Source: Prionace glauca (taxonomy: Eukaryota > Chordata > Chondrichthyes > Carcharhiniformes > Carcharhinidae). From it: 64,000 nt of DNA. The notes beneath the pieces are model-generated. The model did not search any database. It saw nothing but the letters and a program-made list of their open reading frames with translations, and was not told where the DNA came from. The DNA is taken from contig CM075760.1 of assembly GCA_037974335.1 (NCBI GenBank), forward strand, positions 47,264,138 through 47,328,137, read 5' to 3'. Position 1 is the first letter of the stretch; each line of letters begins with the position of its first letter. The translations under genes and the position numbers were made by a program. Of this stretch, positions 24,041 through 36,464 are shown in pieces.

Positions 24041-26360
24041 ACTTCCTGTTCCTTGCTGCCGGTTCCAAACCGCACATCTCGCTTCTGAGCAAAAAATAAA
24101 TCCATGGACCACAATCTGGTGAGAACCTCTGTCAATGCGGCCTATATCTGTCCACAGAGTCAGGCAGAGTCACACAGATCACATTGTGGTGACATTTACA
24201 GAAGACCCTTGTGTGTTCAGCCTAGAGTTTCCATTCCCGGACATAAATGGATGGTCAGTGGATTCGTCACTAAGTTCCCCCGGGTTCCGTGAGGGAAGGG
24301 AATGATAGCTGTTATTTTGCATTTCTTGATCATTTTCTCTCCATCTGCTATTTATTTTTTGCTCCTCAGCTTTTATCTGTCAGCACCCCGTTTTTCTTTC
24401 TCCGAACTCTTCTGGTGTCTCTCTCTATCTCCTTGCCAGTCTTTTGAACACTTTCATTAGTGTTCATAATCATGAAGTTGCGAGTGGGTTAATTGAAGAG
24501 AGAATATTTCAACTGGAAGGACGGCCAGCAACCAGTGGGCGCAAATTTATTTTATCGAACAGAGAGACAGAAATATAAGTGTTTACTTTTGCACAAGCGT
24601 TGTTATGAATGGAATGAACAGCTTGAGAGTGTGATCGAATCAGATTTCACAGTAGCTTTGAAAAATAAATTAGATATACCCTCCATGGGATTAAAATTTG
24701 AAGGATTTTCGAGACTGGAACCAGTTTAATGGTTCGTCTATATCATTGTCCTAGCGTCCATTTTGTATCTCTCCCTGTCCTTCATTAAGTCTGAATAAAA
24801 TGCAATATTTATACAGCTGTCGTCTTGTGCTAGTCTTATCTTCTGACAGCAAATGAGTTCGTGTGCGTGCGTGTGTATGCGTGTGTGTAATTGCTAGAAA
24901 CGATTCCGAAATTCAATTCTATTTACAAGCTATCACTTTAAACAAATTAGCATTGGATCGAACTCGTTCGGAAAAGCACAATTAAACTTAACATTTATTG
25001 CACTGTTCTTTTTTTTTCTCCGATGAGGTTTTCATATTTAGTCGTTTCAGTCATCACGTGTCCTAATTCTGTTTGTAAGAATGAGAACGCACAGATTATT
25101 TCCTGTTCCTTTGACAGATTGATCCATTGTTACCTCGGATAACAGAAATTTATGGAGCTCGCCACGATTGTCCCTCCTTGGGAATACCAGCTCTTAGTCA
25201 GGTGGAGTCAGTCACTCCTGCGTTCGTCATCGGGTTTCCAATCCGTGTTTGCCACACAAATCGCGGCGTCACTCGTCCTGACAAAGAAACCTGCGTTAAG
25301 GCCCGAGAAATGATTGCTTCCTTAGATCGGGTCCCAGTCTGACTCTGGGCCCAGCTGTCTCTATTAGTGATACACAGGAGCCGGTCATTCAAATTATAAT
25401 GTTTTAATTCTCTATGATCGTTTTTGGAAACCGTTAGCCAATCGGTTGTGAATTAGAACCTATATCTGATTTTGTTACATTTAACATTTACCGGTTATTG
25501 TTGGATAAATTACTTTTTCTAGAATGAGGACACGCACAAAAATCGTTTACCTAAATGTTACATTATGTTCTGTCTCTCTTATTCTCTATATCCCATGCAT
25601 TGGTTTACATGACTCTCCAGGCCACTGGCATCTGTTGTCCTTCTCTAATTGCCCTCACAAAATGGTGATGAGCTGCAGCCTTGAACCACTGCAGTCCATG
25701 ATCACCGGGCGATATCACTGTTTATATTACACAAGATCTGGAGATCCTTATGAAAGACCTGATCCTGATTCATCGTATTACCGAGATTGTACAAACGAGA
25801 GATAGTAGTAAATATTTAGGATGGTTACCATAGAATTGGTGAAGATAACGATTACAGAGAAATATTGCTCCTTCTCTGGAGAGCAGCAGATGTTTCAATC
25901 CTTTGTATCAATAGGAATAAAAAGTCTGAGAAATACAGGTGCAATTATCTTCTGTCCGCTGTATGCCCAGGTTCATTTTCGGCATCATTTCCACAAATCA
26001 GTACATATTCGTGCCTCATATCAGGAATTTCAGTGAGATAATTTTCCAGTAATCTCCTCGCTATTTGACATGTGAGTTATTCATTTGTCAACTGATCTCT
26101 GAAGACAGATAAGTCAACGCTGGGAACAAAATAGTCAGTCTGAAATCATTTTGCAAACAAGAGCACAAAACAGAATGGTTGCCAATAAATAATTGCAGTA
26201 TTTCCTATGGAAGGTGGAAATGGATTGAAGGTTATCACTGGGACAATTGAAGGGAATTTGCTAAATGAAAGTTCATTTCTTCAAATGGAGTTATTAGAAA
26301 ATAGATTATTTTAAATAAATAAGCAGACAAATAATTAAGGAGGGAAATGATGTTATATTT
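24041..26360. other. Intergenic, no gene recognised
   Basis: Contains a short inverted LINE 3' relic near 25600-25700 ('gagctgcagccttgaaccac'). No V gene, RSS or other coding motif found. Confidence 0.4.
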
Positions 26361-26364
26361 CTTA

Positions 26365-26600
26365 GACATAGAGCCATATGATGCCTATTGTGCAGAAAAA
26401 GATCATCTGCCTCATCGAGTCTGCATCCCACCCAGGCATTCCTAAGTTCATAAGATTTACAAGAAGGACTAGGTCATTTGGCCCAAATTTTCTTCTACCG
26501 TATCCCATTCTACCCTTCCTTCTACCCTATTCCCTATAGCCCCACACCTTTACCATGGCTCATCCACGTAGTCTACACATCTTTGGATACGAAGGGGGAA
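26365..26600 (-). mobile_element. Diverged SINE and LINE tail pieces
   Basis: 'cattgtgcagaaaaagatc'-like sequence and 'catcgagtctgcatcccac' mark a minus SINE end. 'ataagatttacaagaagga' marks a minus CR1-like tail. Confidence 0.4.
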
Positions 26601-26659
26601 TTTCGCATGTCCAGTCCATCTAGCATGGTGTGCTTAAATAAAAAGAGGCGTTTTGTTCA

Positions 26660-27625
26660 GTAATTACGGAGACAGGGCCGACTGCAGCAATTATTTATAC
26701 AGTACCTGCTCTAATATGAATGGGGGCTGTGCTCAGTTCAATAATTCTTGAGGGAGGGTCTAGTGTCTTCGTAATGAGCGTGGTGCTTTCTAATATAAGC
26801 AGAGACGTGCAGCTGTAACAAAGATTTATTCTAATAAATAGGAGACGACGTGCACAACAATTTCAACTGAGATAGATTATTGTGCAATGTAAACTCATAT
26901 AGTGCGATTAGGATATAGGGACATGATCTACCGTGACATAAACAGAGATGTGGACCAGTGAAATAAAAAATGAGGCAATGCAGAGTAAAGTAATAATTGA
27001 GAGAGGATGATGTGCAAATGAAAAGCAATATGGTTCAGCGCAGTAATAAATGAGAGAACAGCAAGCGTAATAAAACTGACACTGGGCCGAGTATAATTTT
27101 GTTTGATTCTGGACATTGTATAAGATAAACTGAGACAAAGCCTAATGCAGTAATTTCAGACTATGGCCTTAGATTGATATAAGCTTTGACGGTGCAAATG
27201 AATGAATCAAAGAAATATGAAATAAAATAATAATTACAGAGACAGAATGCCGTTCGCTTTTAACAGGGAGGTGGACTGATGCAGGAGTGATGGAGATATT
27301 GTTGATGTTTTTATATACGTGATACTTTCCAGCAATGCAATAACGGAGATAGAGCCTCGTGTAATACAAACAAAACATGTTCTGGTGCAGTATCAGAAGA
27401 GAAAGGGTCAAGTGAAGTATCATGAGGGTAATGTGGATTATCATGACATTAGCCGAGAATTAATTCCGTGCTGCTGTAACTGACAGAATGCACGGTGTTA
27501 TATCAACTAAGGCTTTGTTCAGTCTAATAACAACTGAGATTTTGTTGAGTACCGAATCAACACAGGTTTATTGTCATATTATCAGAAATAGGATTTCGTG
27601 TCATATAGACTGAGTCTAGTTGTGG
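26660..27625. repeat. Diverged 27-30 bp minisatellite, block 2 (largest)
   Basis: About 1 kb of degenerate units containing gagaca, g(t)ctagtg and aataataa(c)-type cores in the order 'gtgcaatataaacagagac'. The strong bias of A/G on one strand gives overlapping minus-strand frames rich in FYFTG-like cycles. Same family as block 1. Confidence 0.6.
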
Positions 27626-27654
27626 ATGGGCAAAGGTTGAGTCCATGGCAGCAA

Positions 27655-27765
27655 TATTTGACAACACCAGGTTAAAGTCCAACTAGTTTATTTGATAGTA
27701 ATCCCACAAGCTTGTGAGACTTCTTACTGTGTTTACCCCAGCCCAACGCCGGCATCTCTTCATTA
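27655..27765 (-). repeat. Interspersed repeat, inverted copy
   Basis: Reverse orientation of the element at 12875-13025 (tttgacaacaccaggttaaa, ending gcccaacgccggcatctct). Confidence 0.6.
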
Positions 27766-28605
27766 GCAATATTTGAGACAATCTCAGTTTCGCGTTGTGC
27801 CAAAAATCACGGTTTCACTGCCATCTACTGGACAACCTTTGCTATTGCAGATTTGTGAAATGCTGATTTTAGTCGCTGTTTCTGATTAATTCATTGGCTG
27901 TGTAACCAGCTGGAGAGGCCAGCTATTATTGGTAATCGCTAATATTCTGAATTCATTGGTCTTCTAGACCATCACAGAAGGCAGGTAGTGCCAGCCACTT
28001 GGAGGCCCGGAGTTACCTATGGGCCAAACTGGGGAAGGATGGAAGGTTTTTTTTTACAAGAAATTAGCGAATCTGACGTGTTTTTTATAGTAGCCGCAAT
28101 TAAGAAAACGCAGTGGGTAACACATCTGATTATTGATTAGAAGATTCCAGATTCGATGCAAAATATTAAAAGAAGTTCACAAATTCCATGCTACTTTCGA
28201 CGAAAAGGTTCTTTATTCAGATAAATGCTGTCAAACTTCAGTCAGCTCCTCTGGAGAAATTTATGTTAGATAATTGTTTTTCAACAGAACCCGACTATTT
28301 CAAATTAAATTCTACTCAAGATTTTCATTAAATAAGTTTAAACATTTTTTTATATATCGGCGAACTTTTGCTAAATCGTTTGGAAAAACATTTTAATAAG
28401 TTTAAGGTATTTTTTCAAAGTTGGAAAAGTCTAAATGAAAAAGTTCAACATGGAAAAAGTATTTTCAAAATGCTGAAATTAATTTTCAAAAAGTTGACCA
28501 ATACTTGTCAAACTCAAGGGAAGAATTTATTTAAAATGTGCTTAGTGCTAAGAAGTTCGCAACAAATTTAATAAAAACAAATTACTGTGAATGTTGGAAT
28601 CTGAA
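27766..28605. other. Intergenic, AT-rich, nothing recognised
   Basis: Several poly-T and poly-A runs and AAAGTT-like words recur near 28330-28560. No gene found. Confidence 0.35.
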
Positions 28606-28609
28606 TCCA

Positions 28610-28762
28610 AAAGAGAAAATGCTGGAAAATCTCAATAGGTCTGGTAACATCTGTAAGGAGAGAAAAGAGCTGACGTTTCAAATCCAAATGACCCTTTGTG
28701 AAAACTTTGGAAACAGAACGTCAGCTCTTGTCTTTCCTTACAGATGCTGCCAGATGTACTGG
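28610..28762. repeat. Hairpin interspersed element, second copy
   Basis: Arms 'aaatgctggaaaatctcaat' and the inverse 'tttccttacagatgctgcca' surround a centre with 'tgaccctttgtgaaaacttt'. Same family as 16961-17150, right arm shortened. Confidence 0.6.
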
Positions 28763-28904
28763 GGTATGTCAGTATTTTTTCCTTCGAAACATTTTTAAGT
28801 TCCATCGTATTTTTTTCAAAAGTTGACTAATTCTAGGTCAATCCCATGAAGAAAAATCTTTGAATAATTTCGTTAAGTTTCGTTTTGAAAAGTTCACAAA
28901 TTAG

Positions 28905-29190
28905 TCAGAAGGTGGCGATGCTGGGCTTGTTCTCCAAGGGAGTGGAGGTGATCGAGGGGAGATGAAATCGAGATGGATAAGGGCAAGCTTTGCTCAGGTA
29001 GACAAATGGGGCAGCACTATGGAAGGGACCATTTTTTAAGGTTACAGGCAATGTGGGATGGAGGTGGGGGCAGATGTAAGGAACATTTTTCCACAGTGAA
29101 TGTTAAGCATCTGGAACGCTTTGCCGGCGGGAGTGGTGGATGTGGTTATTTTAAGTACATAGAAATTCTGAGGCTGGAACGTTGACCTTC
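28905..29190 (+). mobile_element. CR1-like LINE C-terminal relic
   Basis: Degenerate plus-strand text of the region just before the LINE stop: 'gtaaggaacatttttccaca' then 'ctggaacgctttgccggcgg'. Heavily mutated. Confidence 0.5.
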
Positions 29191-29374
29191 TGAGAAAGAA
29201 AATGGATCTATGGGAACATTCTGAGGCAGTTAAATGAACTCTTGGATTCCATTTAACTGTAAAGACATCCACTGCTATGGTATTCGTTGTGAGCCTCGCT
29301 GATGTATAATGTGAGGGCATCCCAAAATGCAGAATGTTCAAGTGGAACACCAACACTTAATGGTAGAAACTTTC

Positions 29375-30505
29375 AATTTGACATAGAAGCAAAAAACTAC
29401 AGCACAATGCAGGCCCTTCAGCTCACAAAGTTGTGCCGAAAATGTCCCTTCCTTAGAGATCACTAGGCTTACCTATAACCCTCTATCTTACTAAATTCCA
29501 TGTACATATTTAAAAGTCTCTTAAAAGACCCTATCGAATCCGCCTCCACCACCGTTACTGGCCCCCCATTCCACGCAGCCACCACTCTCTGAGTGAAAAA
29601 CGTACCCCTGACATCTCCACTATGCCTACTCTCCAGCACGTTAAACCTGTGTCCTCTTGTGGCAATCAGTTCAGCCCTGGGAAAAAGCCTCTGACTATCT
29701 ATTCGATCAATATCTCTCAACATCTTACACACCTCTATCAGGTCACCCCTGATCCTTCGTTTCTCCAAGGAGAAAAGACCGAGCTCTCTCATCTTCATAA
29801 GGCATGTCACCCAACCAGGCAACATCCTTGTAAATCTCCTCTGCACCCTTTCTATGGCTTCCACATCCTTCCTGTAACGAGGCGACCAGAACTGAGCACA
29901 GTACTCCAAGTGGGCTCTGACCAGGGTCATATATAGCTACAACATTATCTCTCGACTCCTAAACTCAATTCTGCGATTGATGAAAGCCTGTACTCTGTGC
30001 GCCTTCTTAACCGCAGCTTCAACCTGCGCAGCTGCTTTGTGTGTCCTATGAACTCGGACCCCAAGATCCTTCTGCCAAGAGTCCTACCATTAATATTATA
30101 TTCTGCCATCCTATTTGACATGCCAAAATGAACCACCTCACACTTATCTGGGTTGAACTCCATCTGCCACTTCTCTGCCCAGTTTTACATCCTATCAATG
30201 TCGCGCTGAAACTTCTGATATCCCTCCACACTATTCACAACACCTCCAACTTTTGTCTCATCAGCAAACTTACCAACCCATCCCTCCACTTCCTCATCCA
30301 GGTCATTTATAAAAATCACAAAGAGTAAGAGCCCCAGAACAGATCGCTGGGGCACTTCACTAGTGACCGACCTGCATGCAGAATATGATCCATCTATAAC
30401 CACTCTTTGCCTTCTGTGGGCAAGCCAGTTCTGGATCCACAAAGCAATGTCCCCTTGGATCCCATGCCCCCTCAATTTCTCAATAAGCCTTGACTCTGAG
30501 AACTG
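29375..30505 (-). mobile_element. CR1-like LINE family B, 5'-truncated, broken frames
   Basis: Minus-strand copy related to the element at 14-15.5 kb. It includes LIEKLRGHGIQGDIALWIQN, VLGLLLFVIFINDLDEEVEG, an active-site block KFADETK with FADD changed to FADE, and the C-terminal part ending EFSKIEGYR. At least two frame breaks lie between these pieces. The 3' end lies near 29380 and the 5' end is truncated within RT. Confidence 0.8.
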
Positions 30506-31670
30506 TCCCTTTCCCAAACAACATGCGAAATTGTAGACTCTATGAGTTTAAAACAGATTATAATGACCAGCCACGGGTTATTTTGCAGCGTGGAAAATCC
30601 TTCTTCATTTCAGCATAGTGGTTTTTCTCTGTTAGTTTTTTTCTAAACAGCCACTTTTTTTTCAGTACGTTGCCTTTCTGGGAGAGTTTGCTTTCTCCAG
30701 CTAGGTGAGACTACGGGTGGTCGCTGCTCTTTTCCTGCTGTTGTCAGCTCCCATGGTGATACTTTCCGTTCCCTTTGATGTCATGCTATTTTATTAAAAC
30801 CTCTTCGTATATTTGCAAAATATATTCTCTCTCCACTTTGAAATCACCTCGTCCATAGTTCTAACACCTATTAATATATAATATTGTTCAACCCATAGTC
30901 ATTTACGTAAACATTTGTGTCTTGTTGGTTTGCTAATTCGCATATCAAAAACCCCTTCACACAGGTGTGCTCTTACTAATCTAATGCTTCAGTTTATTTT
31001 GTCCAAATTTTAATTTAGGTCTTTATGTTTATACATCATATAATGTTCTGGGGATGAGAGTTGGTGGTGCTTCCATTTTGAACTTGAGAGGCAGCCACTG
31101 GTCTTGTTCAGGGGAGACCTGACATCTGCACGTTGTTCCAGGCCTGTTTTGCTCCATTTTTTTCACCTGCTGCTGCCGCACAGAATCGGACCGGGGTGAA
31201 AGGAATTCTGGTTGGAATTCTGCTGTGATTGATAACGGAGAATTTGGTGTTCAGGCAAATGAACGTTTACTGCGGCGGGATCGGAAAAATCCAGCTGTGG
31301 TCGAGGTCAGAAAAACTCGTGTCATAACATTCTGTATCTAGCTCGTGGCAGTTAGATCATAAGTATGTTTCTATATTATAGATCTTTTCCCGTTAAAAAA
31401 TCATTATGCCATTTAATTGTTTTTGAAAGGAGGTCCCCTGCCAGTGTTTGTTCCACTAGTCAGTTTCTCTGGTCAGTTTACACCAGAGTGTGTTTCTGTT
31501 CTTGCTGCAGAGAGCCCTCTTTTATTTTGACATGAGAGTAGGCTGCTTGATTACAACAACCAGATCCGGCTTTGTCATACTATATTGGATTATACCTCTG
31601 ATATTTTCTGTCTGTTGCAAACAATCAAATATATATTTTCAATTTCTTATAGATCTTGGCTCATTTATTA
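30506..31670. other. Intergenic, nothing recognised
   Basis: No V motif, RSS or mobile-element signature noticed. Confidence 0.4.
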
Positions 31671-31671
31671 T

Positions 31672-31955
31672 TTCGCTGGACGACTGCTACCTCGCAGCGC
31701 CAGGGATCCGGGTTGAATTTCCAGCTTGGGTTACGTCTGCATGGAGTCTGCACATTCTCTACGTGTCTGCGTGGGTTTCCTCCGGGTGCTCCGGTTTCCT
31801 CCTACAGTCCAAAAATGTGTTGGTTAGGTGCATTGACCACGCTAAATTTTCCCTCAGTATACCCGAACAAGCGCTGGAATGTGGCTACTAGAGGATTTTC
31901 TCAGTAACTTCATTGCAGTATTAATGTAAGCTTACTTGTGACACTAATAAATAAA
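31672..31955 (+). mobile_element. tRNA-derived SINE with LINE-like tail
   Basis: tRNA-like head (ctacctcgcagcgccaggga, box B-like gggttgaatttcc), body 'gggtttcctccgggtgctcc', then the tail 'aagcttacttgtgacactaa' plus TAAA repeats. Copies with the same tail lie at 47700-47990 and 58985-59275. Confidence 0.7.
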
Positions 31956-32139
31956 TGTGGAACTTGGGCGTTCCCTCTGTCCATGTTACTGAGATCATTG
32001 TTTGACTTCGTATCATAGTCGATAACTTTCTCTTTATACTATATGGCATTGCGCAATGTCTCTATGTAAATCTGATCATCCCTCTTTCACACATTCCACA
32101 TTGTATCCCTGTTTGCACTGGGGAAGAACGGGCACCTAT

Positions 32140-32880
32140 AGAGTATATCTCTACTAATATTACAGTTGACCAGGTATTGATATAAATTAACCAAATTATG
32201 CTTTAGAATTATTACACTGGGGCTGATTCATAACTCTCCTCATGTTTCTTTTGGCCCTGCATTACTTAGTGGACTACAACAAATTATTGTTCATAATGTT
32301 TGAGGCTATTTCCAGTTACTGTTGCACTAGATTCTCTTTCTGCTCATATCGCACCTTGTTTATGTTACACTACATGATGTTCTATCTATTAAAATTACAC
32401 CATTCGGTTGTTAATATTGCAATAATCCTACCTCAGTTACTGATGTACGCAAATTACTTCATTTTATATTATAAACAATCCTGCCTCAGCTATCAGTGCA
32501 TCGGAATATGCATCAGTTTTTACAAGACTCGGACTTGCTTCTATTTCTACGACGTTACAACATATCTACATTTCTGTTGAGTTGCATATTGCTTATGACA
32601 TTTGCTGATCTGTCTATTATTTTTGCACAATGTGTCCTTACCTGTAACTTACATCATTATTGTGCTGTCGTGCTGTGCTCTGTTGCTAGGCTCTGGTTCA
32701 CTTATTACAGCACAAGATAATGCCACTATTTACGTTAGAAAAAGATGTATCATGTTAATATTAGGCCCGTCCCTGTCGCAGTTATTATTGTGGTAGAACA
32801 TTTCCGCGTTCCTGTTACAATAGTTCCTGCAATAATAATTATTGCGATGATGAAAATATATTTTTCGAATCCTAAATGAT
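32140..32880. repeat. Diverged 27-30 bp minisatellite, block 3 (inverted)
   Basis: Units such as 'tgtttatgttacactacatg' and 'tattgcaataatcctacctc' are reverse complements of the unit in blocks 1 and 2. Confidence 0.55.
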
Positions 32881-32959
32881 TGTCAGTCCATAAAGGTCGC
32901 CTCTGTATTAATTAATTCATAAAAAGACAACGGTTTTGTTGAAATTATGACATACGCTG

Positions 32960-33432
32960 CCTAACCTTCCTAATAGCACTGTGGGTGTACCTACACCTCG
33001 GAGATAACAGAGAAGGCAGCATCACCTCTCAAGGTCAACCAGTGGCGGGCAATAAATGGGGTCTGACCAGTGAAGTCCGTATCTGATAAATTAATTTTAA
33101 ACTAAAATTACAATATACACACAAATACTGCTGTGAAAAAGGAGGCCATTTCGGCCCATTGAGTCTGCACTGGCAACATTATTCCTGACAACATTATTCC
33201 CGTAACCCGACATTTTTACACCGCTAATCTCTCTAACCTACGCACCTCGGAATACTGACGAACAATAAAGCGTGGCCAATTCACCTAACCATCTTTGGAC
33301 TGTGGGATAAAACTGGAGCAACTGGAGGAAACACAGGCAAACACGGGGAGGACGTGCAAACTCCACGCAGACAGGAATCGAACCCAGGTTCCTGAAGCTG
33401 GGAGACAGCATTGCGAACCACTTGCTACCATG
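32960..33432. mobile_element. LINE 3' relic followed by minus SINE
   Basis: 32960-33090 carries 'gcactgtgggtgtacctaca' and 'ggcgggcaataaatggggt', a piece of the LINE end seen at 20.8 kb. 33140-33432 is a minus tRNA-derived SINE (aaggaggccatttcggccca to the head near 33430). Confidence 0.6.
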
Positions 33433-33617
33433 CTGATTTGAGTAACTTAATCTAATATGTTCCTGGTTAAATTATATTCGACATTGATGTTGTTTATATT
33501 ATACAACGTCTGTCCTAATTATTGCAGCAAGGTACCTTGCATTTATATATAAAACACTGGATTACGTGTTTATTAATATTACTCTGCTTTCTGCGTCAAC
33601 TAATACTGACTAGACAA

Positions 33618-33807
33618 TGACGTAACCACGCACATATGTGATCTTTGCAATTCAAACGGAGTGACGCTCACTTCTTGTTTCTTGTTTCTGTCTTTCACTG
33701 AGTTATTTCTGCTGTTTGTTCTGAACAGCGTTTCAAGGTATCATTGGAGTGATCGTGTCTCAGGGAAACTAAAGTCACTGTAGGCACGTGGTCAGAAAGA
33801 TTTGCAT
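33618..33807 (+). promoter_or_regulatory. CRE-like site and Ig-type octamer upstream of V gene 4
   Basis: TGACGTAA at 33618-33625 is a CRE half-match and overlaps AACCACG, a RUNX-like core. ATTTGCAT at 33800-33807 is a perfect immunoglobulin octamer, 35 bp before the leader ATG. Both element types are known in antigen-receptor V promoters. The octamer is closer to the ATG than usual, so function is uncertain. Confidence 0.45.
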
Positions 33808-33841
33808 ATTAGAGTTCGAATATAGTGGAAGAATATTAGAA

Positions 33842-34386
33842 ATGACACCTATTAAATTCCTCGTTGTCTCATTTCTATTCGGTAAATTGGAACATTTACT
33901 TGTTGATATGAATTATCATTCTTCCCCCTATGTAAATGCTAAAGTGTTTTCCTTCCTCTCGCATAAATAATCCATAGGTAATAGTTAAATTGCGATTGAT
34001 TTTCCTCATTTTAAAAGAGGAGACGGGGAACGTTTGTTATCAATAAGGGCGTTACCAGAATGTCTTGCGTGTTATTTTGCAGGAAATTTCCAAGGGAGTT
34101 CGGTAACACAGAGTCAACGTGAGTTGAAGATAGCTGAGGGAGCTTATCTGGAATTGAGATGCAATTACAGCTCCAGTTCTGTTGATCCGGTTCGATACTG
34201 GTACCGGCTCTACCCGAACCAACCGCTCCAGTTCATATTGTACCGGGATAACACCAGGCGCAAGGATGCCGAGTTTGCCAAAGGAAAATTCGATGCTCGT
34301 CATTTCAGTCAATACCAGATTTTCCCTTTGTCAATTTCTGCAGTGGAGACTGAAGACAGCGCCCTCTATTTCTGCGGATTGAGGAT
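33842..34386 (+). CDS. TCR alpha/delta V gene 4 (two exons, looks functional)
   Basis: Leader exon 33842-33881 (MTPIKFLVVSFLF) ends in phase 1 before GTAAAT. V exon 34083-34386 follows TTATTTTGCAG after a 201-bp intron. The open frame has SSVTQSQRELKIAEG, first cysteine in LELRCNY, FR2 RYWYRLYPNQPLQF, FR3 KDAEFAKGKF, and second cysteine in DSALYFCGLR. All key V-domain positions are kept. FR2 has WYRL instead of the usual WYRQ, which sits at the chain interface. It lies on the strand opposite to V genes 1-3. An RSS follows directly. Confidence 0.92.
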
Positions 34387-34424
34387 CACAGTGCTTCAAA
34401 CCAGCTGTGACCCGTACAAAAACC
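34387..34424 (+). other. RSS of V gene 4 (22-bp spacer)
   Basis: Perfect heptamer CACAGTG (34387-34393), spacer of 22 bp, perfect nonamer ACAAAAACC (34416-34424). One base short of 23 is within the tolerated range. Confidence 0.92.
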
Positions 34425-34611
34425 TCGTCAAAACTAACAAATTAGAAAAGACTTCTTCCACCCGGCGACTCTTGAAAAATAAAATCCTTGTATGTAAAAT
34501 GATAAAAAAACACATGTTTGTTTTGACCAAATGCTGTCAAGGATTATAGATATCAGTTAATCGGAGTGAACAGAGAAACTAGATTGATTCCAAAGTTGTG
34601 CAGGTTAGGTT

Positions 34612-34838
34612 GAACAAAGAACAAAGAACAATCCAGCACGGGAAACAGGCCCTTCGGCCCAACGAGCCCGCGCCGCCATGATTGGCCATGCTAAGAAATT
34701 GCCCCTTAGTGTCCAGGGATGTTTAGGTTAGGGATTAGTGAGTATAATATATGGGGATAGGGCCTGGGTGGGATTGTGTTCAGTGCAGACTCGATGGGCC
34801 AAAGGGCCTCTTTCTGCACCGTAGGGTTCTATGATTCC
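34612..34838. mobile_element. SINE pieces head to head
   Basis: 34612-34675 is a minus SINE tail (gaacaaagaacaaagaacaa, ggcccttcggcccaacgag). 34676-34838 is the plus 3' half (aattgccccttagtgtccag to ttctgcaccgtagggttcta). Confidence 0.65.
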
Positions 34839-35900
34839 CATGGAAAAGAGGACCTTGAGCTGAATTTTAAATGAGGTGCCTACATTTTTAAAGGGTTTTA
34901 TATAATGTATGAGGAAGAATTCTTTACACCGGCAACAGGGTCGACAATTAGAAGATATTGATTAAAGATAATCGGTAAATACAAATGGCGGAGAAATTTA
35001 TGGTTATTTTCAAAGCGTGTCTTTATGATCTTCAAAACACTGCCTGACAGAATGGCGGAAGCAAATACAATAATAAGTCGTTGGTTTCAGATTTGAAATG
35101 GACAAAAGTGCAAGTCCATGAGCAAAGAATATATAACTGGCCTGAAGGGATAACTCTTGCAGACTTAAAGTACAAACAACTTGGCTAAAAGACTTCATTC
35201 TATGACGTTTTATCCAGTCATTCCACAAATCGTATCCAATTCTAACCCTGACATAAACAACCGTTTCTGTTGTTGTCTCTTGTTTAAAATCTTGAAGTGC
35301 CTCCAGAATAACACAGTGGGAGCACCTGCACCATTGGCATAGTTCAGGATGAGATAACAGTGTCAGGTTAGCGATAAATGGTGGTCTTGCTTTAATCGCC
35401 TATGACTAGAGCACAGATACAACAAAACAAAAATATATGGTATCTTATGAAAATCACACATAATATCGTCCTCGATTTGCATCATTCATCCTTTCTATTT
35501 TATTTGTGTCTTGTTCGCTGATGCAATTTCCCTCTATTTCAGGTCTGCTTCCTCTCTCCCAGGTTCTCTCATTCATCATTTTCCTTTCTTCGGCACATTG
35601 AAAAAAATCTCAATGACTGGATGTTATATTTAATGAAAAGTGGTGTGTGGAGGGAAGGGATGGGGTGAATTGCCAAATACAACACCGCCCAGAGCAGTGA
35701 CTCTGTCAGACGGTGCAGGTAGAGACACTAGCTGACCAGTCATTATTCGTGGTAACATGCCGCTACCCAGTTTTCGCATTGCTCCTTTATATTTGAAAAA
35801 AAATCACAAAACCCTTCCTCCCCTTCTGTTTTAGCTTTCTGTAAAACAGTTGCTTAACTTAAAACATGACAATAGTAAATATACCTGCGTCTCCACATAT
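34839..35900. other. Intergenic between V genes 4 and 5
   Basis: No gene seen. A short LINE 3' relic is near 35280-35400 (acacagtgggagcacctgca). Confidence 0.4.
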
Positions 35901-35931
35901 CTGATTCAAAGAAATTACTGGCCAATAAATG

Positions 35932-36334
35932 ATGGGATTCAAGTGGTTTCGTCATCTGATTGTAGTTTTGTTGGTGTTTGGTATGTAAAACTATAAGTCC
36001 TTATGTGTTTGCAATAGAAGTTCATGGAATTTTTCACCCAGTGTTGCATTAAATCTTCCTTTATGTTTTATTTCAAGGTTGATTCAAGCAGATTCTGCGT
36101 CTCCTCCACAGTCTGACTTACTGAAGGAGATGGAGTGAAAATGGACTGCAGGTACACAACAAACAACAATAACACCGATCTCTACTGGCACAGGAGGCAC
36201 AATGACAGAAGAGATGCAGATTTCGCCAAGCGAAAATTCGAGACTGGTCAGACTAATGCAGAAAATAACTTTCTTTTAACGATTACTGGAGCAGAAATCC
36301 AAGACGCTGCTGTCTATTTCTGCGTGTTGAGAGA
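35932..36334 (+). pseudogene. TCR V pseudogene 5
   Basis: Leader exon 35932-35980 (MGFKWFRHLIVVLLVF, phase 1 before GTATGT) looks intact. The V exon probably starts at 36089 after TTCAAG, giving ADSASPPQSDLL. Then a frameshift near 36120 takes it out of frame with the rest (VKMDCRYTTN, DLYWHRRHND, DADFAKRKFE, DAAVYFCVLRD). FR2/CDR2 is also short: about 15 residues are missing between the conserved tryptophan and DADFAK. Both cysteines remain. The FR3 text resembles V gene 4, so it may be a tandem relative. It cannot encode a normal domain. Confidence 0.85.
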
Positions 36335-36373
36335 CACAAAGGTTTAAAACTCTTCTATCGCTGTACAAAAACC
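36335..36373 (+). other. Decayed 23-spacer RSS of V pseudogene 5
   Basis: Heptamer CACAAAG (two changes from consensus), spacer exactly 23 bp, perfect nonamer ACAAAAACC at 36365-36373. Confidence 0.8.
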
Positions 36374-36464
36374 TCACCAGACAGAACTGGCACAGGTAGT
36401 GTCTCCTGTTCAAATTCTGTCCGCGGCTGTGTGTTAATTGTTACATTTCTCAATTCGATAAACT

